Below, in pieces: positions 36,066 through 45,412 of a stretch of DNA of 64,000 nucleotides (the stretch's first letter is position 1; every line of letters begins with the position of its first letter). Origin of the DNA: Lachnospiraceae bacterium (GTDB lineage Bacteria; Bacillota; Clostridia; Lachnospirales; Lachnospiraceae); the NCBI GenBank assembly GCA_021770345.1, contig JAETRD010000006.1, positions 124,001 through 188,000 on the forward strand, in the 5' to 3' direction. The notes below the pieces were generated by a model. It was given only the letters and a program-made list of their open reading frames with translations. It was not told the DNA's origin and did no database searches. The translations under genes and the position numbers were made by a program.

Positions 36066-36109
36066 TTGACATGGGTCGTCTTTTATTATATATTGAATAT
36101 ATATTCAAT
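36066..36109 (+). promoter_or_regulatory. TetR operon promoter with 18-bp palindromic operator
   Basis: TTGACA (36066-36071), a 17-base spacer and TATATT (36089-36094) make a near-consensus promoter. The perfect palindrome ATTGAATATATATTCAAT (36092-36109) covers the end of the -10 and the start site, and a further half-site (AATATTCAA) follows. The TetR protein encoded next is the likely binder. Confidence 0.85.
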
Positions 36110-36140
36110 GAATTAATATTCAACAGGTGGGGGTGAAGCC

Positions 36141-36734
36141 GTGACGACCAGAGAGGAACAAAAGGAGCAGCGCAGGAAGCTTATTATCTCAAAAGCGCTT
36201 GAGCTGTTTGTGAAAAAAGGTTATTCCGATACCAAAATCGGGGATATCGCAAAAGCAGCCGATATGAGCATCGGGCTGATGTTCCACTATTTTGAATCAA
36301 AGGAGCAGCTCTATGAGGAACTCATAAAAATGGGGGCCGAGGGGACAAATGCGCCGAAGGAGATGAATTTCGAGAATCCGCTTACATATTTCAGCGGATT
36401 TCTTGACATGCTCTTTTCCTACGCGAAGGAGCAGCCGTGGGTTTTATATCTGTTTGTGCTGATGGCGCAGGCGCGCCGAAGCACGGGGATTCCGGCGCAT
36501 ATCAGGGAAATTGCCCTGGGCGTGAATCAGGTGGAGCAGTCCGCCGGGATTATTGAGGCGGGACAGCAGTACGGCTATTTCAGGGAGGGGGATCCGTATG
36601 CGCTTTCCTTTGCATTCTGGAGCAGCGTGCAGGGAATCATGGAGCAGCTTGCGGTTTCCCCCGAAATGATTGAAAAGGGACAGCTGCCGGAAACGGACTG
36701 GCTGATTGATATCATACGGGGGACAAAAGCATGA
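36141..36734 (+). CDS. TetR-family repressor
   Basis: The 197-residue protein has the TetR N-terminal DNA-binding domain (LIISKALELFVKKGYSDTKI, then GDIAKAADMSIGLMFHYFES) and a helical ligand-binding part. Its last bases overlap the oxidoreductase start (ATGA, 36731-36734), so the two are coupled. It probably represses its own operon through the palindrome at 36092-36109. The inducer is unknown. Confidence 0.93.
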   Translation: MTTREEQKEQRRKLIISKALELFVKKGYSDTKIGDIAKAADMSIGLMFHYFESKEQLYEELIKMGAEGTNAPKEMNFENPLTYFSGFLDMLFSYAKEQPWVLYLFVLMAQARRSTGIPAHIREIALGVNQVEQSAGIIEAGQQYGYFREGDPYALSFAFWSSVQGIMEQLAVSPEMIEKGQLPETDWLIDIIRGTKA

Positions 36735-38272
36735 AACATAAAAAAACAGTGATTATCGGAGGCGGTATCGCAGGGCTATCGGCAGGGATTTACTGTCTTA
36801 AGAACGGCTATGACGTTGTCCTGTATGAGAAGAACGCCGCTGTCGGCGGCGAGTGCACCGGTTGGGACAGGCGGGGATACCACATTGACAACTGTATTCA
36901 CTGGCTTACGGGATGTAACCCGGCAGACGATTTATATAAAATCTGGAGGGAAGTCGGAGCGATTGACGATGATGTCGCACTCTACCGTGAGCCCTGTTTT
37001 TACACTCTGGAATCGGGGGATCAGACGCTGCATTTCTGGAGCGATATCGAGAAAGCAAGGCGTGAGTTTCTCGCGGCGGCGCCGGAGGACGAGGCGGAAC
37101 TCAACCGTTTTTTTGACAGTGTGAAAATGGCCGAGGCGGTAAGAGTACCCTGTGAGAAATCACTTGCCGACATGAATTTCATCGAATATATGAGATTTGG
37201 AATGCGCATGGCAGAGATGGGCAAAGTGATCCGGGAATACGGAAATGATACCGTTGCCGATCTCGCGGACCGTTTTCGGAATGGCTGTGTCAGAGAGATG
37301 ATGAGATCGTATTTCAACGAGTCCTACAAAGCGACGGCGCTGATTTCCTCGTATGCATTTTACACGGGAGGGACGGCCGGGATTCCGGCAGGCGGTTCGG
37401 TCGGCATGGTTTCGCGCATTGCGGATCGCTTTCGAAAACTTGGAGGAAAAATATGCACAAATACATGCGCCGTAAAGATCAACACATACAAAAACAGGGC
37501 AAAATCCGTTTCTTTTGCGGATGGCAGCCAGGTGGAATGCGATTTTGTGATATGCGCCGCGGATCCTGCAGTGACGTTTGGCGGTCTGCTGGATCAAAGG
37601 TATATGGACAGAAATCTCAGAAAAATGTATGAAGCGAAAAGCGGCTATCGAGTGTCTTCGACGTTTCATGTGTCGTTTGGGGTTGTCGGGGAGGAGGACT
37701 GTGGGATCGAGAGCGGGTCAACGGTCTGTCCCTGCAAGAGCTATACGGTCGGAACGCATAAGTTCGAATCTGTCGCCGTAAGGATGTACGATTATGACAA
37801 AACCCTGTTCCCGAGAGACCGGCGGGTCATTCAGTGCAATATTCTGCAGGATGTGGCCGATTACGAATACTGGAGGGCACTGTATGACGATAAAAAGCGA
37901 TACCGGGCAGAAAAACAGCGGATTGCGGAGACGATAACGGCGCGCATCACGGGGCTTTTTCCGGAACTTGCGAACCGGCTGATCCTGCTGGATACCTATT
38001 CTCCGGTCACATTTACGGAGTGGTGCGGTGCCTACAAGGGCGCCTACATGAGCTTTTATGAACAGAAGGGATATAAAAGCCTGACGGCGAAAAATAGTGT
38101 GCGCGGTCTGAAAAATGTCGTTCTCGCAAGCCAGTGGCTTACGACAAACGGTGGACTCCCGATTGCGGTCACATCGGGAAAATTTGCCGCCGCATGTATA
38201 CGAGCGGCAGATAAAGGGCATATCATGGAAAAGAAAACAGGCTTGTGCAAAGGAGACGGAAATGAACGATAA
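36731..38272 (+). CDS. Phytoene-desaturase-like FAD-dependent oxidoreductase
   Basis: The 513-residue protein starts with the FAD-binding motif VIIGGGIAGLSAGIYCLKNG followed by DVVLYEKNAAVGGECTGWDR, as in carotenoid desaturases and isomerases (CrtI/CrtISO-like). The C-terminal part (GGLPIAVTSGKFAAACI) matches the second dinucleotide-binding segment. Many members in Firmicutes are of unknown function and need not make carotenoids; no other carotenoid genes are visible here. It is controlled together with the TetR gene and overlaps the DUF1905 start by 11 bases. Confidence 0.88.
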   Translation: MKHKKTVIIGGGIAGLSAGIYCLKNGYDVVLYEKNAAVGGECTGWDRRGYHIDNCIHWLTGCNPADDLYKIWREVGAIDDDVALYREPCFYTLESGDQTLHFWSDIEKARREFLAAAPEDEAELNRFFDSVKMAEAVRVPCEKSLADMNFIEYMRFGMRMAEMGKVIREYGNDTVADLADRFRNGCVREMMRSYFNESYKATALISSYAFYTGGTAGIPAGGSVGMVSRIADRFRKLGGKICTNTCAVKINTYKNRAKSVSFADGSQVECDFVICAADPAVTFGGLLDQRYMDRNLRKMYEAKSGYRVSSTFHVSFGVVGEEDCGIESGSTVCPCKSYTVGTHKFESVAVRMYDYDKTLFPRDRRVIQCNILQDVADYEYWRALYDDKKRYRAEKQRIAETITARITGLFPELANRLILLDTYSPVTFTEWCGAYKGAYMSFYEQKGYKSLTAKNSVRGLKNVVLASQWLTTNGGLPIAVTSGKFAAACIRAADKGHIMEKKTGLCKGDGNER

Positions 38273-38549
38273 AATATATGAATATGAAGCCGTGATATGC
38301 GCGGCAGAACAGAAAGGAGGCGCATACGTCGCATTTCCCTATGATATCCGGGAGGAGTTCGGAAAGGGACGGGTGAAAGTGCACGCCACATTTGACGGGG
38401 TGCCGTACGACGGCAGCATCGTAAATATGGGATTGAAACATGAGGACGGGAGCGTCTGCTATATCATCGGCCTGCGCAAGGACATCCGCTCCGAGATCGG
38501 CAAGCAGCCGGGAGACCGTGTCCTTGTGACGATCCGGGAGCGCGAGTAA
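38262..38549 (+). CDS. DUF1905 domain protein
   Basis: The ATG at 38262 follows AGGAG and gives 95 residues (YEYEAVICAAEQKGGAYVAF, then GRVKVHATFDGVPYDGSI and LRKDIRSEIGKQPGD). This is the DUF1905 beta-barrel fold, of unknown function. It is the last gene of the TetR operon, overlapping the oxidoreductase by 11 bases and convergent with the MATE gene 15 bases downstream. Confidence 0.88.
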   Translation: MNDKIYEYEAVICAAEQKGGAYVAFPYDIREEFGKGRVKVHATFDGVPYDGSIVNMGLKHEDGSVCYIIGLRKDIRSEIGKQPGDRVLVTIRERE

Positions 38550-38564
38550 AGGAGCCGGGCGGCT

Positions 38565-39893
38565 TTACTGCCCATAATAATCTTTCCGGTTTTTGAAATA
38601 GACAAAGAGCGTTATGGCAAGGCCCACGACCCAGCCGAACGGATACGCCAGACAGATTGCCGTGTAGCCGAGCAGATCCGTGAGCAGAAAGGCAGACCCC
38701 ACGCGCACGCACAGGTCGATGAGCGTTGCCACGGTAAAGGTTTTCATATTGCCGAGACCCTTCATCAGGCCGTCCGTACAGATTTTGACGGCCAGCAGGA
38801 GATAACAGGGGCCTACAATGTGCAAAAATCGGACTCCGGTACCGAGCGCCCGCGCATCGACGGGCGGCTCGAGGAAGACAGAGACAAAATTCCCGCTGAA
38901 TATACAGGCAAAAAGGGAAATCGAACCGCACATCAGCAGGGTTGTCGTCAAAGCGACACAAAACCCCTGACGAATCCTTGCATTCTGCTTTGCTCCGAGA
39001 TTCTGCGAAGTGTAGCCGGAGAGCGCGTTTCCGAGCGCATTGACCGAGGACATGACGAGCGTGTTGACCTTGAAAGCGGCGGCGTGCCCGGCGACGACGG
39101 CCGTTCCGAAACTGTTGATCTTGTTCTGCATAAATAACTGGCCGACGGCGACCACGCTCTGCTGCAGCATACCCGGGAGTGCATAGCCGATCAGCTCACG
39201 AAAGCACCGGATATCAAAATAAGTGCCCTCTTTCCTCCAGGGGCTGACTTTGCGGTGCAGCAGGAAAGCCGCAAAGAGCGCGGCGAGTGCCTGCGAAAAC
39301 AGCGTTGCCGCGGCAGCACCGAAAACGCCTGCGTGCAGTCGGGCAACCCACCATAAGTCCAGCAGGACATTGAGAATCGAAGAAAAGATTAAGAGCGCCA
39401 GCGGTGTTATGCTGTCGCCCAGCGCCTGAAATCCGGCATTGCACACATTGTAGAGAAACAGAAACGGGAGGCCGTATAAAAAGATTCTCAGATACAGGCC
39501 CGACAGTGCAAAAATATCGGCGGGTGTCCCGAGAAGCTTCAAAGTCATGTCGCCGAGAAGAAGCCCGCCCCCTGTCAAAAGCAACGCCAGCCCGAGAAAC
39601 GTGAGAACGGACGTGCGCATGGATGTCAGCATGACGTCCGTTTTTTTTGCGCCGAAATAGTATCCGATCAGGATTGCAGCGCCGGCGCCTCCGCCTGTCG
39701 CAATTCCCAGAAACAGGGTGGTGACCGGATAGGAGGCGCTGACGGCGGCAAGCGCATCCAGGCTCACAAAACGCCCGACGATCACGCTGTCCGCAATGTT
39801 ATAAAACTGTTGGAAAACGACGCCAAGCAGCATGGGAAATGCAAACGACAATATTTTTTGCTTCGGAGAGCCCGTAGTCATATCACCTTTCAT
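38565..39893 (-). CDS. MATE-family multidrug exporter
   Basis: The start at 39893 (MKGDMTTGSPKQKILSFAFP) follows AAGGAG; 39881 (MTTGSP) after AAAGGTG is equally possible. The product has about 442 residues with 12 membrane segments and the MATE duplication (FQQFYNIADSVIVGRFVS; MLQQSVVAVGQLFMQNKINS). It is intact, unlike the other MATE gene at 8687. It follows the AraC gene at 39967-40740 by 73 bases and may be in its operon. Substrates are not predictable. Confidence 0.92.
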   Translation of the reverse strand: MKGDMTTGSPKQKILSFAFPMLLGVVFQQFYNIADSVIVGRFVSLDALAAVSASYPVTTLFLGIATGGGAGAAILIGYYFGAKKTDVMLTSMRTSVLTFLGLALLLTGGGLLLGDMTLKLLGTPADIFALSGLYLRIFLYGLPFLFLYNVCNAGFQALGDSITPLALLIFSSILNVLLDLWWVARLHAGVFGAAAATLFSQALAALFAAFLLHRKVSPWRKEGTYFDIRCFRELIGYALPGMLQQSVVAVGQLFMQNKINSFGTAVVAGHAAAFKVNTLVMSSVNALGNALSGYTSQNLGAKQNARIRQGFCVALTTTLLMCGSISLFACIFSGNFVSVFLEPPVDARALGTGVRFLHIVGPCYLLLAVKICTDGLMKGLGNMKTFTVATLIDLCVRVGSAFLLTDLLGYTAICLAYPFGWVVGLAITLFVYFKNRKDYYGQ

Positions 39894-39966
39894 AGAAAAT
39901 GATCTCCTTTTTGTAGCTACGCCATCCGGCGTTTGCGAGACGCCGGAACTCGCATAAAAGTGTAAA

Positions 39967-40740
39967 TTACAGAATCCGTTCCCCGTGTATCTGCCGGAAC
40001 TGCATCGGGGAGATTCCCTCAAGCTGTTTAAAGACACGGCAGAAATAGTTGCAGTCTGAATAGCCGACGGAGACAGCGATGTCGGTGATGGTCAGGTCTC
40101 CGAAATGGAGCAGGGTTTTCGACAGGAAAATCCTGCTTCTTTTGATGTACTGGATGGTGGTGCAGCCAGTCTCCTTTTTTAAAATCCGGTTTACATAAGC
40201 CGGGGAAAAGTGAAAAGCTTCCGCAATCTGATGCAGGGAAAGATCCTCGTTTATGTGAAAAATAATATAGTCCGTGATTTTCGAGACGGTGTCGCTGTAC
40301 GGCGTGCCGTTGAATTCGCCGGCATAGTAGCAGTATGCTTCGATAATCCGGTGCAAAATGTGCTCCTCCCTCAGATATTCAATGGGGGCGTCCTCGAGCA
40401 GGATTCCGAAATGTGTTGCGACGATGTGGATGTGCATAACGGGAATCTGTGAGGAGAGCAGCGAGACACGGAGCATGGTATTTAAGAGCGAACCGAAGTA
40501 ACGGAGCCGTCTGGCGGGATCGTTGGGGATTCTTGCGATAAGATCCGCATAATCGTCGGGATTGTCCGAAAAGCTGTCGAGAACCCGGATGGCCTGTTCG
40601 TAATTCCCGGCAGTGACGTGGGATATCAGTTTTTTCTCCAAAGCATACCGTCTGAAAACGGATTCCTGGCTGATCATTGCCTCGCGCCGGATAATCTCCT
40701 GTTGATTTTCGGCCCGGAAGCTGTCTGCGTCATATTTCAT
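39967..40740 (-). CDS. AraC-family transcription regulator
   Basis: I choose the ATG at 40740 (MKYDADSFRAENQQEIIRRE) because GGAGG lies 5 bases upstream; the frame is open further to 40803. The 257-residue protein has a helical N-terminal region and a C-terminal AraC domain (LSLHQIAEAFHFSPAYVNRI, then TITDIAVSVGYSDCNYFCRV). It is divergent from the broken GPH transporter and GH88 genes and probably controls them. A 12-bp palindrome ATTGTGCACAAT (40878-40889) lies in the shared intergenic region. Confidence 0.9.
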   Translation of the reverse strand: MKYDADSFRAENQQEIIRREAMISQESVFRRYALEKKLISHVTAGNYEQAIRVLDSFSDNPDDYADLIARIPNDPARRLRYFGSLLNTMLRVSLLSSQIPVMHIHIVATHFGILLEDAPIEYLREEHILHRIIEAYCYYAGEFNGTPYSDTVSKITDYIIFHINEDLSLHQIAEAFHFSPAYVNRILKKETGCTTIQYIKRSRIFLSKTLLHFGDLTITDIAVSVGYSDCNYFCRVFKQLEGISPMQFRQIHGERIL

Positions 40741-40973
40741 TTCTGCCTCCGTGTGCACAGACCGTTTATGCAAAGCCATACATGGCTTTTCGGTTTGTAT
40801 CAAAATGTGCTATAAGTGTTTCTTTTTGTGACTGTTCCTGTCAAAGTGTGCCTGTTACAATCATAACATAAATTGTGATTGTGCACAATAAAAGAATAAA
40901 CATGGCCGTGATATTTATATAAAATGTTAGTGAAAATGAGACACACCGCAAAAGCGGTAGAAAGAGAGGAAAA

Positions 40974-42256
40974 ATGAGTTCCGACAAAAACAAACAAAGT
41001 GTACGACCGTTTGGGCTGAAAGACAAAATCGGCTATATGCTGGGAGACTTCGGAAATGATTTTACATTCCTGTTCGCACAGATGTATCTGATGGTGTTCT
41101 GTACGGATGTACTGGGAATCGGAGCCGGGGTTGTCGGCGTGATTCTGATGGCGGCCCGCATTGTCGATGCGTTTACGGACACGGCGATGGGACGCATCTG
41201 TGATACGGCAAAGCCGTCGAAGGACGGAAGGTTCCGCGTGTGGATCAAGCGCATGGCAATTCCGATGGGTGTGAGCAGTATGCTCATTTACATGTACTGG
41301 GTGAAGGATTTCCCGATGCCGGTCAAGATCGCATGGGTGCTTGTCACCTATATTTTGTGGGGCAGCTTTTTTTATACGGCATGTAATATTCCCTACGGAA
41401 GTATGTCCTCGGTAATCACAAACAATGCAAAAGAGCGCGCGTCTCTTTCCGTATTCCGCACGGTCGGTGCGGTGATGGCCGGAATGATTATCGGAATGGT
41501 GACGCCGCAGCTGGTGTACCGCGCGAATGAGGCGGGCCAGCAGGTGATCATACCGGAGCGTGTGACGCTCGTCGCCGTGATATACGGTGTTCTGGCCGCG
41601 GTATTTTACCTGGGCTGCTATAAGCTGACGACCGAGCGCGTACGATGAATACATACCTGTACAAGGATTACTTTAACAATACGCAGATCATGGCGCTCGC
41701 CAGCCTGACGTCCACGCTGTCCATGCTGCTGATGGCGCCGCTTGCCTCAAAGCTTGCGGGGAAATTCGGCAAAAAGGAGGTCTGCTCCGCCGGCGTGCTG
41801 CTCTCGGCAGTCATTTTCATTGCGCTGTGGATACTGCGCATCAAATCGCCGATGGTGTTTATCGTGCTGATTTTTATCAGCAATATCGGAATGGGTCTGA
41901 TGAGTATGCTCACATGGGCATTCCTTGCCGACGTGATTGACTATCAGGAGGTTCGCAGCGGGCAGCGCAGCGACGGAAGCGTGTACGGAATCTATTCGTT
42001 TTCGAGGAAGCTTGCGCAGGCGGCGGCCGGCGGACTCGGCGGCTTTGTGCTGGTGGCGATCGGTTATGTCAGCTCTGTGGAAGGAATCGAGCAGACGCAG
42101 AGCGTCAAGGACGGCATTTACAACTGTTCCACGCTTCTGCCGGGCATCTGCTATCTGGCGGTGTTCCTGCTTTTATGGCTTGTCTATCCGCTCGGTAAAA
42201 AGCAGGTGGATGAGAACGCAAGAGTGCTTGAGGAGAGAAGGCACGGACAGAACTAA
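40974..42256 (+). pseudogene. GPH-family symporter with internal deletion and frameshift
   Basis: The first frame (40974-41648) gives the N-terminal half (DKIGYMLGDFGNDFTFLFAQ, then RIVDAFTDTAMGRICDTAKP) and stops at TTERVR. The second (41645-42256) resumes with MNTYLYKDYFNN and ends with the C-terminal half (FLADVIDYQEVRSGQRSDGS). An intact GPH carrier has about 50-70 more residues, the central loop and seventh membrane segment, between these points. So a deletion not divisible by three has removed the middle. The gene lies ahead of the GH88 gene and was presumably its transporter. Confidence 0.85.
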
Positions 42257-42383
42257 GTGTCGGATCTATTTGGAAATTAAAATTGTTAATTGCAGATTTT
42301 GTGTCTGCGCGCTGCAGGGCTGTGGAGGAATGGCCTGACACAAATTTATTCATGCATAAAATGCAGCGCAGAACGGAGGGAAA

Positions 42384-43568
42384 ATGGGATACGAAAAACT
42401 GACGGCGGAAGAGAAAAACTGGGTGGACGAAACCGTACAAAAAATAGAAAAAAAGCTTGTGAAGGTGCGCGAGCGCTCCGCAAAAAAGATTCCGTCGCAG
42501 GCGATTGACGGCGTGCACGACGATATGGCTGCAAAGGAAGGACCGTCGGGGATGACGCGGACCTTCTGGACGAACGGGTTCTGGGCCGGTATGATGTGGC
42601 AGATGTACGACGCGACGAAGGACGAGCGCTATATGGAAATCGCGCGGTACACGGAATCGGTGTTAAACCCGTGTCTGCTCGAGATTGAAAGCCATGATAT
42701 CGGTTATCTGTGGCTTCCGGGTTCCGTGCTCGATTACAAAATCACCGGAAGCGAACAGGCGATGGCGGACGGTCTTGCGGCGGCAAAGTGGCTTGCGGCG
42801 CGTTTTAACCCGGCGAGCGGTGTGATCCGTGCATGGGGCAGCGGCAACGAGGCGATGCCGCTCGCAAAAGGGGCGCCGCCCGTCCATATGGCGGGAGCGA
42901 CGATCATTGACTGTATGCTGAATCTGCCGCTGCTCTACTGGGCGTCGGAGACGTCGGGGGACCCGCGGTTCAAACGGATCGCGATGCGTCATGCGGACAC
43001 GACGCGGGCAAATTTTGTCCGTGAGGACGGCAGCGTGATTCACATTGTCGAGTTTGACCCCGAGAGCGGCGAGCGGACGGCAGATCTCGGCGGGCAGGGC
43101 TACGGCCAGGGTTCCTCCTGGACGAGAGGACAGGCGTGGGGGCTGTACGGATTTACTTCGAGTTACAAACACACGCAGAAAAAGGAATATCTCGAGACGG
43201 CGGAAAAGATTGCCGCGTATTTTATCGAAAACATTCCAGAAAATGGCCTGATCCCGTGCGATTTCTGTCAGCCCAGGGAACCGTGGGTGCAGGACGATAT
43301 CGGTGCGTGCGCCGCGGCGAGCGGCTTAATCGAGCTGTCCGGCCTCGTGCCGGAGGAGGCGGGCACGAAATATCTCGCTGCGGCGGTAAAGATGCTGCGG
43401 GCAATCGACGAAAAGAGTGCGGACTGGAGCGAGGATACCGACGGGATTACGTTGAACGGGACGACGGGGTATCATATGTCCGGACGGAATATGAATTATG
43501 TCTATGCGGATTATTTTTACATCGAGGCAGTGTTAAAGCTTCGGGGGAAAGGCGTCTTTGTGTGGTGA
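42384..43568 (+). CDS. GH88 unsaturated glucuronyl hydrolase
   Basis: The 394-residue protein has the (alpha/alpha)6 barrel pattern of GH88 (RTFWTNGFWAGMMWQMYD, then ESHDIGYLWLPGSVLDYK, and the hallmark GQGSSWTRGQAWGLYGF). It removes 4,5-unsaturated uronic acid from oligosaccharides made by polysaccharide lyases, such as those from glycosaminoglycans. The catalytic Asp pair should be in HDIGY and in the HADTT region, but I assign these only loosely. CGGAGG precedes the ATG. No lyase is encoded in the window, so its substrates would be imported. Confidence 0.9.
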   Translation: MGYEKLTAEEKNWVDETVQKIEKKLVKVRERSAKKIPSQAIDGVHDDMAAKEGPSGMTRTFWTNGFWAGMMWQMYDATKDERYMEIARYTESVLNPCLLEIESHDIGYLWLPGSVLDYKITGSEQAMADGLAAAKWLAARFNPASGVIRAWGSGNEAMPLAKGAPPVHMAGATIIDCMLNLPLLYWASETSGDPRFKRIAMRHADTTRANFVREDGSVIHIVEFDPESGERTADLGGQGYGQGSSWTRGQAWGLYGFTSSYKHTQKKEYLETAEKIAAYFIENIPENGLIPCDFCQPREPWVQDDIGACAAASGLIELSGLVPEEAGTKYLAAAVKMLRAIDEKSADWSEDTDGITLNGTTGYHMSGRNMNYVYADYFYIEAVLKLRGKGVFVW

Positions 43569-43592
43569 TCGCTTTAGAAACAGGGCTGTACG

Positions 43593-43627
43593 GGCAGGAA
43601 ACCGAAAAAGGTTTCCTGCCTTTTGTT
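43593..43627 (+). terminator. Strong terminator after GH88
   Basis: GGCAGGAAACC (43593-43603) pairs perfectly with GGTTTCCTGCC (43610-43620), loop GAAAAA, followed by TTTTGTT. Confidence 0.93.
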
Positions 43628-43713
43628 GTGCGCCGGGCGTAGAATGCCCTTGCTGATTGTCGGAATCATGTCATCAGAAAGTCAGACGGGTTATAGAAAA
43701 GGGGAGGGAGGAA

Positions 43714-43770
43714 ATGTTATCCTTGGAAAGGGTTGGTTCCTTTGAAAAACTATGGAAATCGGGAGGTTAA
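43714..43770 (+). CDS. Possible 18-residue leader peptide before the ABC importer
   Basis: An ATG at 43714 directly follows GGGGAGGGAGGAA and encodes MLSLERVGSFEKLWKSGG before TAA. The stop overlaps the ribosome site GGGAGG (43761-43766) of the solute-binding protein gene, so its translation could affect that gene. It may also be chance. Confidence 0.3.
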   Translation: MLSLERVGSFEKLWKSGG

Positions 43771-43774
43771 AAGG

Positions 43775-45310
43775 ATGAGAAAACGGATTCTACCAATGGT
43801 ATTATCAACACTTTTAATAACGACGGCAGTCAGTGCCTTTGCGGGGTGCGGGAAAACGTCGTTATCCGGGGGAGAGGGACAGAAAACACCGGGGGACAGT
43901 GTGGAAAGTGCTGAAGAGCCATATACGGTCACAATGGTAATGACCGGGACGCAGCAGCCGGACGAAGAGAGGATTGAGCAAAAAATCAACGAAATTCTGA
44001 TGCCGGAACTGAACATGAAGCTGGATCTGGTGGTTCTTCCCTGGGGCAGCTCCATACAGCAGATACAGCTGATGCTTTCCGGGGACGAAAAAATCGATTT
44101 TTTCTATACCGATGCGCAGCATGCTCTGCAGTATATGAATAACGGACAGATTGTGGATATGACGGACCTGGTGGATAAGTACGGGAATAATCTGAAGCAG
44201 ATTTTTGGGGGAGAGGTATTGCAGGATATGTCCGCCGGAGGCTTTACGTTCGGCGTGCCCTGTCATTGTGAAAACGTGAGTTACCCTGCAATTTTTATGA
44301 GAAAGGATTTGGTGGAAAAATACAATATAGATGCGTCAAAGATCCGGTCGGTCGAGGATCTGGACGATGTGTTTGCCACGGTTCAGGCCGGGGAGCCGGA
44401 TATGGATATGCTTTTCTCGAACGGTTCCACCAATGGCCCGATGTATCGGCTCGGACTGTCGAAATTTGATAAAATCGGCAGTTTTTACGGAGTCATCATG
44501 GATCCGGCTGAGGGAAACACAAAGGTCGAAGACCTGTTTGCAAGCGATTGGTTCATGGATACGGCAAAATTGCTTTATGGGTGGTATCAGAAGGGATATA
44601 TCAATAAAGATGCGGCGACGGAGAACGAGAGCTGGAACAGCCTCATGAAAGCAGGGAAGGTATTTTCCATGATTACAGGGGATCATCCGGCCATCATGCC
44701 GGAACTGGAGTCTTCCACGGGATATGAATATGTTTCTGTGAGACTGGTTGACCTCGGTGTGAAAATGAGCAATTACTATTCGGACATTATTTTTTCTATT
44801 GCGCAGAATTCGGAAGATCCGGAGAAAGCAATGCAGTGCCTGGATTATATCTATGGCAATGCGGATATTATGAATTTGCTTAACTGGGGAGAAGAAGGTA
44901 TCGATTATGTGTTTATTGACAGGGAGAACGGGCTGATTGCTTATCCTGAAGGAGTGAATATCGAAAATGTAGGATATTCCCTGAACCTTGGATGGGAAAT
45001 ACCCAATGGAAGGATTATTCATCTTTGGGAGGGGAGTGATCCGAATATGAATGACCTGATGGAAGAATCCAACAAGCAGGGCGTGCCGTCGGTTGCGGTG
45101 GGATTTGTGTTTGATGCCACGGGGCTGGACACACAGATTGCAGCCTTGGACAATGTATATAATAAATATGTGCCATCCATTATTTCCGGCACGGTAGACC
45201 CGGAAAGCTATATCCCTAAGCTTATTGAGGATATGGAGACCGCAGGGCTGGGCGATATTATAGAAGCGAAGCAGGAGCAGTTTGATGCCTGGCTGGAGGA
45301 GAAAAAATAA
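43775..45310 (+). CDS. Carbohydrate ABC transporter substrate-binding lipoprotein
   Basis: Start at ATG 43775 after GGGAGG. The 511-residue protein has a basic, hydrophobic signal peptide (RILPMVLSTLLITTAVSAFA) ending in a lipobox with Cys about 24 residues in (AFAGCGK), so it is a membrane-tethered lipoprotein. The body (INEILMPELNMKLDLVVLPW, then DEKIDFFYTDAQHALQYMNN) matches LplA-like solute-binding proteins with a DUF3502-type C-terminus. It binds an oligosaccharide outside the cell and delivers it to the two permeases. The ATPase is not encoded nearby, so a shared MsmX-type ATPase is likely (inference). Confidence 0.9.
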   Translation: MRKRILPMVLSTLLITTAVSAFAGCGKTSLSGGEGQKTPGDSVESAEEPYTVTMVMTGTQQPDEERIEQKINEILMPELNMKLDLVVLPWGSSIQQIQLMLSGDEKIDFFYTDAQHALQYMNNGQIVDMTDLVDKYGNNLKQIFGGEVLQDMSAGGFTFGVPCHCENVSYPAIFMRKDLVEKYNIDASKIRSVEDLDDVFATVQAGEPDMDMLFSNGSTNGPMYRLGLSKFDKIGSFYGVIMDPAEGNTKVEDLFASDWFMDTAKLLYGWYQKGYINKDAATENESWNSLMKAGKVFSMITGDHPAIMPELESSTGYEYVSVRLVDLGVKMSNYYSDIIFSIAQNSEDPEKAMQCLDYIYGNADIMNLLNWGEEGIDYVFIDRENGLIAYPEGVNIENVGYSLNLGWEIPNGRIIHLWEGSDPNMNDLMEESNKQGVPSVAVGFVFDATGLDTQIAALDNVYNKYVPSIISGTVDPESYIPKLIEDMETAGLGDIIEAKQEQFDAWLEEKK

Positions 45311-45345
45311 AGAAAATGAGTTAGGTACCAGAAGTACCTTTCGCT

Positions 45346-45380
45346 CCCGGGCTGATGGCAGCGCTGCGCCATAGCCCGGG
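45346..45380 (+). promoter_or_regulatory. Intercistronic hairpin between binding protein and permease
   Basis: CCCGGGCT (45346-45353) pairs with AGCCCGGG (45373-45380), with inner ATGGC/GCCAT pairing and no T-run. A smaller hairpin GGTAC-CAGAA-GTACC precedes it at about 45324-45338. Such structures usually stabilise the upstream mRNA, giving more binding protein than permease. Confidence 0.65.
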
Positions 45381-45412
45381 GTGACAGCGGCAGCGAGGAA
45401 ACGAGGGAAAAT

